Shown here: positions 25,559 to 32,959 of the stretch, one piece after another
How positions within the stretch are numbered: position 1 is the first letter of the stretch
Layout of the letters: every line of letters begins with the position of its first letter
Assembly (NCBI GenBank): GCA_026391695.1
Contig: JAPLDP010000058.1
Span: 1 to 32,959 of the forward strand
DNA: 32,959 nucleotides
Reading direction: 5' to 3'
Source: Bacteroidota bacterium
GTDB taxonomy: Bacteria; Bacteroidota; Bacteroidia; Bacteroidales; JAGONC01
The notes under the pieces: model-generated
What the model saw: only the letters and a program-made list of their open reading frames with translations
What the model was told of the DNA's origin: nothing
Databases searched by the model: none
Program-made: the position numbers and the translations under genes

Positions 25559-25588
25559 CAAATGTAATAATTGAATTATTCACATTTG
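25559..25588. promoter_or_regulatory. Operator-like palindrome overlapping the XRE regulator promoter
   Basis: CAAATGTAATAATT (25559-25572), a central G, then AATTATTCACATTTG (25574-25588): 14- and 15-nt arms that are reverse complements apart from one inserted base. The left arm contains, on the minus strand, the -7 box TACATTTG (25559-25566), so a dimer bound here would block transcription of the regulator about 50 bp downstream. Confidence 0.6.
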
Positions 25589-25795
25589 TATCTAATAAAA
25601 ATTAATATCATAACATATTTTACAATTGTAACTCGAGATTGAATTTTAGATAAAAACAGCCTGTAAAGTAGATTTTCGTTTATGTCAAGGGTTGGCATGC
25701 ATTCGAATTGTTACAGACTCGAATTTACACCCTGAACTAAAATATTTACAGTTATAAATTCCTTTTAATACAGTTTGTATTACCTTTTGCAAAAA

Positions 25796-25824
25796 TACCG
25801 ATTAAAGTTTATATTTTACCCTTG
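25796..25824 (+). promoter_or_regulatory. Promoter candidate for the C25/T9SS protein
   Basis: A -33 box TTTG at 25796-25799 and a -7 box TACCCTTG at 25817-25824 (one mismatch to TAnnTTTG) are separated by 17 bp, as expected in Bacteroidota. The leader would be about 26 nt. Confidence 0.45.
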
Positions 25825-25856
25825 CCCTATGTGATCCGAACTAAGGTTCACATAAA

Positions 25857-28800
25857 ATGGCGAAAAAACCTTTTTCTATCTTAATATCCATAGTGATAGT
25901 GGTATTTCAGACAACCGGATCGGAATGGATTAAGATCACAGCCGATTCTCCTTCGCCGGCTCGCGTGAAGCTCATCTCCTCTACTATTTCTTCTTCAGTC
26001 ATTAAATATTCGATCGATGGATTTTATTTAAACGAATACCAAGACAATCGCAATAATTCATATTGTGTACGCGTCGATAATGCAGTTCCCATTCTCATGG
26101 CCGGTTATCCGGATCTGGTAAAATTATCGGAATCCATTATAATTCCTGACCAGGGTGAAATGAAACTGAATATTGTTTCGGCCCATTTCACTGATTATAC
26201 CAATATGTCTATTGCTCCATCATATGGAGATATGCAAAGGAATGGGAGTCAAAATTATTATTCAGCAAAAAGTGATGCATATCGCACGGATGCTTTTTAC
26301 CCCAATATGCTGTCTGATATTAGCGAACCTTTTATCTTAAGAGATTTAAGAGGGCAGACTGTCACTATTTTCCCATTTCAATATAATCCCATCCAAAAAA
26401 TACTGCGTGTCTACACAGAAGTCATTGTGGAATTGGTTGCCGATAAAAGTGAAGGACGAAATCCTTTTGTCCGCAAATACGAAAATTCGGCATCAAATGG
26501 ATTTAAAGAAATATATAACCGCCATTTCCTAAACTATAGAATGACAGATAACAGAGATGATAGTCAAATGGAAACCACCCGCATGCTCATCATTTCATAT
26601 GGTCCTTTTATAGAAGCCTTGCAGCCTTTAATAGACTGGAAATTACAATGCGGTATTATCTGCGATGTTGTAGACGTCGCCCAAATTGGTGATGCAGAAG
26701 CAATCAAAAATTATGTCACAAACTACTATTACTCATATGGCCTCTCCTATTTGCTGCTTGTCGGTGATATTGAATACATTCCTTCTTTGAGCACTGAACT
26801 GGGTATTTCTGATAATTCCTATGGATATATAGCCGGCACAGATCATTACCCCGATATATTTGTCGGGCGCTTTTCTGCTTCAACGCTTAATCACGTGAGG
26901 ATTCAAGTCGAAAAATCTTTACGGTATGAAAAAAATGAGTTTGAAGCAAGGGATTGGTTATCAAAAAGTATTGGCATTGGATCCAATCAAGGTCCTGGTG
27001 ATGATAACGAAATGGATTATGAACATGTAAGGAATCTTCAGAATAAGTTATTAAGCAACGGTTACAGTTATAAGTATGAATTGTTTGATGGTAATCAGGG
27101 TGATTTTGATGCTGCAGGAAATCCTACCAGCAGGATGGTAAAGGAAGCCATCAATGAAGGTGCAAGTATATTATTGTATACCGGTGTTGGAGACTTTTCT
27201 TCATGGGGAACTTCAGAATTCAACGTTAATGATGTGTTCCAATTGAATAATGCAAATCGTTATCCATTTATCATCTCGGCCGGGTGTTATGGTGGCGCAT
27301 TCAATCATCCGTTATGTTTTGCCGAGGCATGGCTCCGGGCATCGGATAACGATATACCAACTGGAGCTGTAGCAGCATTTATGACGACCGGACAATTAGG
27401 CTGGTATCCCTCCATGCACGCCCAGGATGAAATGATATCCTATCTATTAAATGGGCATGACAATTCGGCTTTAATGACATTTGGAGGGATGACCATGAGT
27501 GGTTGTATGGCCATGAATGATAAATATGGGATAGCAGGTGGCAGACTCACAGATATATGGACAATATTTGGAGATCCTTCACTTATTTTACTATCGGGTA
27601 CCCCTAAAACTATCTATGCACAACATGAGGATGTGATATATTCTGATGCTGAAACATTTGAAATTAAATGTGATATTGATGGAGCACAAGCGGTATTGAC
27701 ATGCAATGATCAAATCGTGGGTGCTGGAAAAATTCTCGAAGGAGTAGCCCATATTAAGATTGCAAATGAATTGCAGTGTGATGAGGTCACTTTAACCATA
27801 ATAGCTAATAATTGTATACCTTATATTAAAAAGTTATCATTAGTATATTACCCATCCCGGATTAAAATATCCTCACCTGTCAACTGCCAGGAAATGGTTT
27901 CTCCTTATAAAACGCTGCAATGGTCAGCAGGTAATGGAAGTAAACCGCAATTTTACAAGATATATATCGGAACCGACAACCCTCCGACTAATTTACTTAA
28001 TGGACTGACATTGAGAGACACGTTTTATTTATATGATAAAACTTTTGAATACAACCGGAAATATTTCTGGCGTGTTGACGCTTATAATCAATATGGTTTT
28101 ATAAATGGGGATATCTGGCAATTCAAGATTACATCACCTCCTGATGAAGATTTTGAAGATGCAACACTTCCCCGGAATCTCTGGGGCTTTGAAGGCATTT
28201 ATGGATGGCAAATTGACAGCACGGTTCATTTTAATGGTTTGATGTCGTGCAAATCGGGGCAAATTGGTGCTAATGAGAGTTCGTCAATGCTTTTTTACTC
28301 AGAAAATACAATAGATGATTTTGTAAGTTTCTGGTTTAAGATTTCATCTGAATCAGGAAAGGATAGGTTCGAATTCCTTATTGATGGAAATATACAAGGA
28401 GAATGGTCAGGGGAAGTTTCATGGGTTAACTGCATATATTTTGTTCCAAAAGGGAAACATGTACTTGAGTGGAAATATGCAAAAGATGAAAGGGATGCCA
28501 AAGGTTCCGATGCTGTGTGGATTGATGATGTTTATCTGCCAATAAACGAAGAAATTTATGTTGATGCCGGGTGGGAAGCATTCTTCTGTGAAAAAGAGGT
28601 CATCAATTTGACCGGAGATGCCCGGAATTTCACATCTGTGAAATGGACAACCAATGGCACAGGTATTTTTACAGAACCTACAGCGCTTAATACAACTTAT
28701 ATTCCGTGTCTTTCTGATTACAATAATAAAAATCTATGTGTAACATTAACGGCTTATAATGAATATACGTTTACATCTGTAAATAATCAAATGAAAGTAA

Positions 28801-29327
28801 ATTTTACACCATATCCGATAGAGCTGAATAACATAAAGGACACGACCCTTTCAATAGGAGAAATTTTAAATATTGATGCTTTTTCCCCTGACATTCAATC
28901 CTATCTCTGGATGCCATCAGGATTCAGGGAAAGCAATTTAATAATTGATTCAAGGGAGTTTAAAGCCGGGACGCACACCATCACATTAAAAGCAATTGGT
29001 ACGAATGGTTGTTTATTCGAGAAATCAATGAATATCACTTTTTTTAATAATTCCGATAAAATGCGTACAGAGTGTATTCAATTGGAAATATTTCCCAATC
29101 CCAATGATGGGATATTTAATCTGAAAATTGATTCTGAGTTCCCGTTAAATGTCGGAATTATTATTTATGATATATACGGAAAGATAATTTATGAACAAAA
29201 AGGTATTTCTGTCATGGATATCTATTCAGAGAAGCTTGATCTGTCAAATGTTGAAAATGGCCTATATTTTATTCAAATAGATGGCGGTGCAAGTTATCAA
29301 ACGAAAAAACTGATTATTCAAAAATAA
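25857..29327 (+). CDS. Gingipain-like C25-family T9SS protein with catalytic His replaced by Val
   Basis: 1156 aa. A signal peptide (about 1-21) and a propeptide-like region lead to a C25 domain at about 240-590, recognisable from its similarity to RgpB: YTGVGDFSSWGTSEF, AGCYGGAF, MTFGGMTMSG, DIWTIFGDPSLIL. The nucleophile Cys is present (C477), but the catalytic His, 33 residues earlier in gingipains (GHGS), is Val444 (codon GTT). After it come an Ig-like C25 C-terminal domain (about 595-670), a fibronectin-like domain (670-760), a concanavalin/MAM-like domain (765-890), PKD-like domains (900-1060), and a T9SS type-A sorting domain (about 1075-1156: IFPNPNDGIFNL, IYDIYGKII, LENGLYFIQ-like end, KKLIIQK). 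It is expected at the cell surface or outside the cell. Proteolysis is doubtful; binding or scaffolding is possible. Confidence 0.88.
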   Translation: MAKKPFSILISIVIVVFQTTGSEWIKITADSPSPARVKLISSTISSSVIKYSIDGFYLNEYQDNRNNSYCVRVDNAVPILMAGYPDLVKLSESIIIPDQGEMKLNIVSAHFTDYTNMSIAPSYGDMQRNGSQNYYSAKSDAYRTDAFYPNMLSDISEPFILRDLRGQTVTIFPFQYNPIQKILRVYTEVIVELVADKSEGRNPFVRKYENSASNGFKEIYNRHFLNYRMTDNRDDSQMETTRMLIISYGPFIEALQPLIDWKLQCGIICDVVDVAQIGDAEAIKNYVTNYYYSYGLSYLLLVGDIEYIPSLSTELGISDNSYGYIAGTDHYPDIFVGRFSASTLNHVRIQVEKSLRYEKNEFEARDWLSKSIGIGSNQGPGDDNEMDYEHVRNLQNKLLSNGYSYKYELFDGNQGDFDAAGNPTSRMVKEAINEGASILLYTGVGDFSSWGTSEFNVNDVFQLNNANRYPFIISAGCYGGAFNHPLCFAEAWLRASDNDIPTGAVAAFMTTGQLGWYPSMHAQDEMISYLLNGHDNSALMTFGGMTMSGCMAMNDKYGIAGGRLTDIWTIFGDPSLILLSGTPKTIYAQHEDVIYSDAETFEIKCDIDGAQAVLTCNDQIVGAGKILEGVAHIKIANELQCDEVTLTIIANNCIPYIKKLSLVYYPSRIKISSPVNCQEMVSPYKTLQWSAGNGSKPQFYKIYIGTDNPPTNLLNGLTLRDTFYLYDKTFEYNRKYFWRVDAYNQYGFINGDIWQFKITSPPDEDFEDATLPRNLWGFEGIYGWQIDSTVHFNGLMSCKSGQIGANESSSMLFYSENTIDDFVSFWFKISSESGKDRFEFLIDGNIQGEWSGEVSWVNCIYFVPKGKHVLEWKYAKDERDAKGSDAVWIDDVYLPINEEIYVDAGWEAFFCEKEVINLTGDARNFTSVKWTTNGTGIFTEPTALNTTYIPCLSDYNNKNLCVTLTAYNEYTFTSVNNQMKVNFTPYPIELNNIKDTTLSIGEILNIDAFSPDIQSYLWMPSGFRESNLIIDSREFKAGTHTITLKAIGTNGCLFEKSMNITFFNNSDKMRTECIQLEIFPNPNDGIFNLKIDSEFPLNVGIIIYDIYGKIIYEQKGISVMDIYSEKLDLSNVENGLYFIQIDGGASYQTKKLIIQK

Positions 29328-29415
29328 AAAAAGTCATTTAAGAGCCTCAACTGTTTCATACTGTTTTGGAAAAGCCCCTACCCTGGTAAGGGGTACATAC
29401 ATAGGAAAGGGTAAA

Positions 29416-29456
29416 ATAAAAAGCAAGTGCCAGGGCTTGCTTTTTATTTTTTTTTT
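29416..29456 (+). terminator. Strong intrinsic terminator after the C25 gene
   Basis: A perfect 12-bp stem, ATAAAAAGCAAG (29416-29427) with CTTGCTTTTTAT (29436-29447), an 8-nt loop and a T-rich tail to 29456. It lies 89 bp after the C25 stop. Confidence 0.88.
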
Positions 29457-29460
29457 AAAA

Positions 29461-29492
29461 TTTGTTTTATAATTATTAATGACATAACTTTG
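29461..29492 (+). promoter_or_regulatory. Orphan promoter with consensus -33 and -7 boxes
   Basis: TTTG at 29461-29464 and TAACTTTG at 29485-29492 match both Bacteroidota boxes with a 20-bp spacer. It starts right after the terminator, and no convincing gene follows for over 700 bp. The transcript would begin near 29499. Confidence 0.55.
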
Positions 29493-29600
29493 CCGCACAA
29501 AGTTCTGTTGTTCACCCATTACCCTACCCCAACAGACTACTTGTAACCCCTAACAGCATTCAGAATTATTAACTGAATGTCGTTAGAAAGTCAAAATGTT

Positions 29601-29729
29601 ATGAAACAGAAAGTGCCTGTATTACCTTCGTTTTATCTTATCAGTAAATTTATTTTCTTTATTTTCAAGGTACTTTCATATTATAATACTGTCGTGAAAT
29701 CCACTCCATACGCAATTATGGAGTCATAA
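29601..29729 (+). CDS. Doubtful 42-aa small ORF
   Basis: ATG 29601 to TAA 29729 encodes a 42-aa peptide starting MKQKVPVLPSFYLISKF with a short hydrophobic stretch (IFFIFKVL). It lies about 100 nt downstream of the orphan promoter at 29461-29492, which is the only reason to list it. There is no Shine-Dalgarno and no recognised family. It may be a small membrane peptide, the remnant of a signal peptide from a lost gene, or chance in AT-rich DNA. Confidence 0.2.
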   Translation: MKQKVPVLPSFYLISKFIFFIFKVLSYYNTVVKSTPYAIMES

Positions 29730-29891
29730 TAGTGTTCGTTGAAATTTAACTGACTGTAAATAATATAGTCGGATGCAATTTTAACACAATTGATTCTCTT
29801 CACCCAGGGAATCCCCTTTCCTATGTATTTTTCAATGAAAAATTGATGTGTTGATGTATTGTTTGGAGTAATGTATAAATGTTTTATTTGT

Positions 29892-30052
29892 GAGACTCAA
29901 TTTTTGAAAGCCGAAGGCGCACCAAAAATTGTAAGTCGAACAATCCCGACAAAGTCGGAAGGTATAATACCACGCCCTTTGGGGCAGAATAAGGGGCCGG
30001 GGCGCCGCTGGAGCGGCATGTCGCAAGCTCAACTTGCCCCGGGATTCATACC
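29892..30052 (+). repeat. Two-hairpin dispersed element, copy B, fused to a GC-rich branched palindrome
   Basis: The left part repeats the copy A order: GAGACTCAATTTTTG (29892-29906) pairs with CAAAAATTGTAAGTC (29923-29937; 9-bp stem plus GACT/AGTC across a bulge), then AATCCCGACAAAGTCGG (29942-29957). The right part (29961-30052) begins with GGTATAATACC and contains an outer stem CCGGGG (29997-30002)/CCCCGG (30037-30042) enclosing two hairpins, GCCGC/GCGGC (30004-30017) and CAAG/CTTG (30024-30036), like a three-way junction. It ends ATTCATACC, complementary to the GGTAT start. It is much richer in GC than its surroundings. Confidence 0.72.
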
Positions 30053-30219
30053 TGTGATTTATATAATTCATAATCAGATAAATAAAAAAATAACTGCATA
30101 ATTTTTAAACAATATTATATAGAGCTTGTATTTATGATTAATCAAGTGAAATGGTCCCAAAAAATTTGACAGTAACTTAAGGCTATAAGCGATGTATAAA
30201 CCTTAAAAAATATACAAAA

Positions 30220-32959
30220 ATGAAGAAATTCTTACCTTTTTTATTGATACCGTTGCTCTCACTCGCTGGCACGTTTTCAGTGAGTGCGCTAGGCTGGTAT
30301 GATGCAAGTTGGCACTACCGGAAAAGCCACACCATCCATTCAGCGACTGGAGCAGGAACAAATTATCAAGTTATGATAACCGTTCATTATGCCGGTGGAA
30401 CCGATGGTGCTGGAGATGTTTATTGTAATAGTAAATGCAAAACCGATTTTGGAGATATACGGTTTACCGCTTCTGATGGTTCAACGCTATTAGGTTATTG
30501 GATACAGTCTTCCACAGCCAGCGACAACGCTGTATTTTGGGTCAAGGTATCGGCGGATCTCGAAAGTTCAGCACAATCGATATATGTTTATTACGGCTAT
30601 TCAACCGCTACTACCACCAGTAGCGGCTCTTCAACATTTATCTATTACGATGACGGTTCTTCTACAACAGGGTGGACCGTATCCGGTAATGCCGGAACAA
30701 CAAGTTCCATAGGAAACCCTCCAAATTCGCTATATGCTCAAACCCACACCGCTGGTGCACAGAATTACATGTATAGGAATAGCGGCATCGCCGCGAATAC
30801 ATTTACATCTTTTAACGTTTATACCGAGACTGGTAACCTGGGAAACTTTTATTTTCTATGCAATTCAAGTGGATTAGGACAGATGTACCGTCTGGATTCC
30901 AGGGGAACCTTATCCTATACGGGTTTTGCAACTACCACCAGTTGGAATGTCTGGGGCACTCCTGGTGCAAGCCAAACTTCGTCGCCTCTTACATGGTATA
31001 GGTTTGGTATTGCCATTAATTCAGCGGGGAATTCGTCAACTCTGTATTATGATGCTACGACCAGCATGAGTCCTGTTCCCGGTACTGTTCTAAACTCTAC
31101 CACCTACGCTGTTACAAACAATGGTGGGTATATTGGTCTCGGCGGGGATGCTTTAGGAGGAACTGTTAACACCTATTGGGATAACATCATCACCCGCAAG
31201 TATGTAAGCCCGGAGCCTGCGAATGGAACTTATGGAAGCGAGGAAGTTTCTTATACTTGGACGCATGGTACCTCTACTGACTGGCAAGTTGCAACCAATT
31301 GGACACCTACCCGTACAACACCTGCGACATATGACGTTCTTCAATTTAGTGGCGGTGGAAGTGTCACATTAACCAATGTCCCCACTCAAACTATAGCGCA
31401 ATTAATTCTCTCCAACAGTTCAACAGTGAATCTCCAAACTGGAAGTTCGGCTACATTAACAGTGAACGATGCTTTGACCACCACGGTTTCCGGCGATGTT
31501 CTCAATTTCGGTCCCGGAATTATTCTTGCCGGTACCCTTTCCACAATTACCAATACGGGAACTATTCAAACATCGGTACCAACATCAACGAGTGAAACAC
31601 CGATTCCCTCAGGTAAAACATGGGGCGGCACTATAGAGTACAATGGATCAGGGGCACAAACGGCGGTTGGTGGAACATACGCAACTCTTAAAATAAATAA
31701 TTCAACCGGAGTGACGCTTGCTGCCGCAGCAACGGTTACTACTCTCACAATAGGAGATGTAACATCAGGCAGCATTTTCAACGATAGCGCTTATACAGTT
31801 ACAACGGCTACCACGCTGAATCTCAATACGGGGACGTACAATTGCACTGCAGCTACCTTCCCATGGGGAACACTAAACGCCGGCACGGGAACAGTGAATT
31901 ATAGTTTGGGAGGTACTCAAACTGTTGCTGCAGGAACCTATTACAACCTCGGCCTTTCAGGCTCAGGCACAAAAACAACAGGAGGAATTGTAACCGTTGG
32001 CGGCAATCTGAGTGTAGGAACCGGAGCAACTTTTGCTACCGGTGCTACAAATACCTGGACACTTTCAGTTACCGGTACAACATCAGTTACAGGTACATTA
32101 ACACTTGCTAACACAGGCACTAAAACATTTACAGGAGATGTAACAATTAATTCCGGAGGTGTTTGGAATGAAACTGACGCTGCAGCTATTAATTATGGTG
32201 GTAGCTTGCAACACAGTGGTACAACTTTTACAGCCAGCACGGGAATTCATACCTTTTCAGGCACCACCAAAACGATTGGTGGAACTTTAACTATTCCGTC
32301 TGTTACAATCAGCGGAACAATTCAGAACAACGGGACATTAACTGTCACAACGGCATTAGCTCAATCGGGCTCACCCACATTAACAAACACAGGCACACTT
32401 AATATTAACTTTACAGGAACCCCGGGACTTACAGCACTTACAGCTACTGCAAACGGCAACACCGTTAATTACGGATATGCCGGGACACAGACGCTTATTT
32501 CAACTAATTATTACAATTTAATATTAAGTAACACTAGTGCAAAAACATTGCAAACAGGTACTACGGCAATAGGTGGTAATTTTACTTTATCAGGAACAGC
32601 GACAACTATTGCAGTAGTAAGCCTTACTATCGGTGGGAGTGTTACTATTGGGACGGGTACCTCATTTACTGCCGGGTCTTTTACTCACAATGTTGCAGGA
32701 GATTGGACTAACAATGCTACTTTTACTAATACCGGAAGCACAATAAATTTCAACAGATCAGGTGCACAGGCCATTGGGGGAAATACGGCTATATCATTTA
32801 ACAACCTTACATTATCCAGCTCAGGCACCAAGACATTTTCTGCTGTTGCATCAATTGGGGGAACACTATCTATAAGCGGAACAGCAAATGCCGCCCTGGC
32901 AACTGGCACTAATTCTACGGTAAATAAACTAATACTTGGTGGGATTATCGAGGTTTCTG
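30220..32959 (+). CDS. Large repetitive DUF2341 surface protein, 5' part (runs off right edge)
   Basis: From ATG 30220 the frame stays open to the last base (913 codons, no stop), so the gene is incomplete here. A signal peptide (about 1-25, MKKFLPFLLIPLLSLAG) is followed by a DUF2341 domain (about 48-150, with WYDASWHYRKSHTI before it and SIYVYYGYSTATT within), a LamG/concanavalin-like segment (about 150-335), and a 'WTHGTSTDWQVATNWTPTR' module with TIAQLILSNSSTVNL. Then come Thr/Gly/Asn-rich beta-rich repeats of the form TVNY..GTQT...TYYNL.LSGSGTKT, at 31627, 31888, 32455 and 32734. This is typical of very large Bacteroidota adhesins; a T9SS sorting domain would be expected at the unseen C-terminus. 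Composition is richer in GC and Thr/Gly codons than neighbours. Confidence 0.88.
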   Translation, partial: MKKFLPFLLIPLLSLAGTFSVSALGWYDASWHYRKSHTIHSATGAGTNYQVMITVHYAGGTDGAGDVYCNSKCKTDFGDIRFTASDGSTLLGYWIQSSTASDNAVFWVKVSADLESSAQSIYVYYGYSTATTTSSGSSTFIYYDDGSSTTGWTVSGNAGTTSSIGNPPNSLYAQTHTAGAQNYMYRNSGIAANTFTSFNVYTETGNLGNFYFLCNSSGLGQMYRLDSRGTLSYTGFATTTSWNVWGTPGASQTSSPLTWYRFGIAINSAGNSSTLYYDATTSMSPVPGTVLNSTTYAVTNNGGYIGLGGDALGGTVNTYWDNIITRKYVSPEPANGTYGSEEVSYTWTHGTSTDWQVATNWTPTRTTPATYDVLQFSGGGSVTLTNVPTQTIAQLILSNSSTVNLQTGSSATLTVNDALTTTVSGDVLNFGPGIILAGTLSTITNTGTIQTSVPTSTSETPIPSGKTWGGTIEYNGSGAQTAVGGTYATLKINNSTGVTLAAAATVTTLTIGDVTSGSIFNDSAYTVTTATTLNLNTGTYNCTAATFPWGTLNAGTGTVNYSLGGTQTVAAGTYYNLGLSGSGTKTTGGIVTVGGNLSVGTGATFATGATNTWTLSVTGTTSVTGTLTLANTGTKTFTGDVTINSGGVWNETDAAAINYGGSLQHSGTTFTASTGIHTFSGTTKTIGGTLTIPSVTISGTIQNNGTLTVTTALAQSGSPTLTNTGTLNINFTGTPGLTALTATANGNTVNYGYAGTQTLISTNYYNLILSNTSAKTLQTGTTAIGGNFTLSGTATTIAVVSLTIGGSVTIGTGTSFTAGSFTHNVAGDWTNNATFTNTGSTINFNRSGAQAIGGNTAISFNNLTLSSSGTKTFSAVASIGGTLSISGTANAALATGTNSTVNKLILGGIIEVS

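Larger units (their letters stand above)
25509..25856. other. Divergent intergenic region between the XRE regulator and the C25 protein
   Basis: 348 bp, very AT-rich, with no credible ORF. It holds the palindrome at 25559-25588 beside the regulator promoter and a promoter for the C25 gene at 25796-25824. Between them (about 25590-25790) I see no clear structured or coding element. Confidence 0.6.
29328..30219. other. Long non-coding region between two surface-protein genes
   Basis: 892 bp. In order: an intrinsic terminator (29416-29456), an orphan promoter (29461-29492), a doubtful 42-aa ORF (29601-29729), AT-rich sequence with no recognisable content (about 29730-29890), the palindromic element (29892-30052), and an AT-rich leader for the DUF2341 gene (30053-30219). 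No clear TAnnTTTG box precedes the DUF2341 gene; TTGACA at 30165-30170 is the only promoter-like word. Parts may be remains of a decayed gene. Confidence 0.6.

Noticed and set aside
29859-30101. 80-codon plus-strand ORF across the palindromic element
   Set aside because: It reads straight through the two-hairpin module and the GC-rich branched palindrome; the peptide (rich in Pro, Gly, Arg) reflects the repeat sequence, has no family resemblance and no promoter at a suitable distance.
31153-32909. Minus-strand ORFs of 63-74 codons inside the adhesin gene
   Set aside because: Shadows of a repetitive Thr/Gly/Ala-rich coding sequence whose plus frame is open throughout; antisense of such repeats yields Val/Pro/Ala-rich peptides.
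30220-32959. Possible CRISPR or tandem-repeat array, suggested by the recurring short words
   Set aside because: The repeats are protein-level, of unequal spacing and diverged in DNA, and lie within one open frame; there are no identical direct repeats with uniform spacers.

Overview
The window looks like a chromosomal segment of a member of the Bacteroidota, probably a Bacteroidales-like or marine/sediment lineage. Four signs point there. The gene order bamD - omega-like RNA polymerase subunit - coaBC - DUF4835 - recN is characteristic of that phylum. Several genes are preceded by its promoter -7 element (TAnnTTTG). Shine-Dalgarno sequences are almost absent. There is also a gingipain-like C25 protein with a type IX secretion system (T9SS) C-terminal sorting domain.

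Layout. 1-933: the tail of an IS66-family transposase, its probable terminal repeat and an AT-rich orphan ORF. 934-2714 (minus): an extended SDR oxidoreductase followed by a steroid 5-alpha-reductase-like membrane protein. 2832-4433: msrA convergent with a threonine aldolase gene. 4588-11261: a TPR protein and gyrA on the minus strand, divergent from clpC. 11274-14232: two convergent acyl-CoA dehydrogenase genes, the second with a perfect Shine-Dalgarno sequence that is unusual here. 14370-14810: a stand-alone TonB C-terminal-domain protein without a membrane anchor. 14848-19874 (minus): the bamD to recN cluster. 19938-21134: galK. 21138-21395: a nested inverted-repeat element like a MITE. 21415-24367 (minus): an nrnA-like DHH phosphoesterase gene overlapping an FKBP lipoprotein gene, then a three-FKBP-domain lipoprotein gene. 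24631-25508: ndk convergent with an XRE-type regulator that has a palindromic operator candidate at its promoter. 25857-29327: a 1156-aa C25-family T9SS protein. 29328-30219: a strong terminator, an orphan promoter and a GC-rich palindromic element. 30220 to the end: the start of a very large repetitive DUF2341 surface protein that runs out of the window.

Most of the window is ordinary housekeeping DNA. The interesting material is fourfold. (1) The C25 protein keeps the catalytic cysteine but has valine where gingipains have the catalytic histidine, so it may be a pseudo-protease or may work differently. (2) A dispersed two-hairpin element occurs in the ndk leader and again near 29.9 kb; its stems differ in sequence but remain paired. 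(3) A nested inverted-repeat element abuts the galK start codon. (4) A possible two-gene sterol or isoprenoid reduction operon lies at 0.9-2.7 kb. No rRNA, tRNA or CRISPR array was seen.
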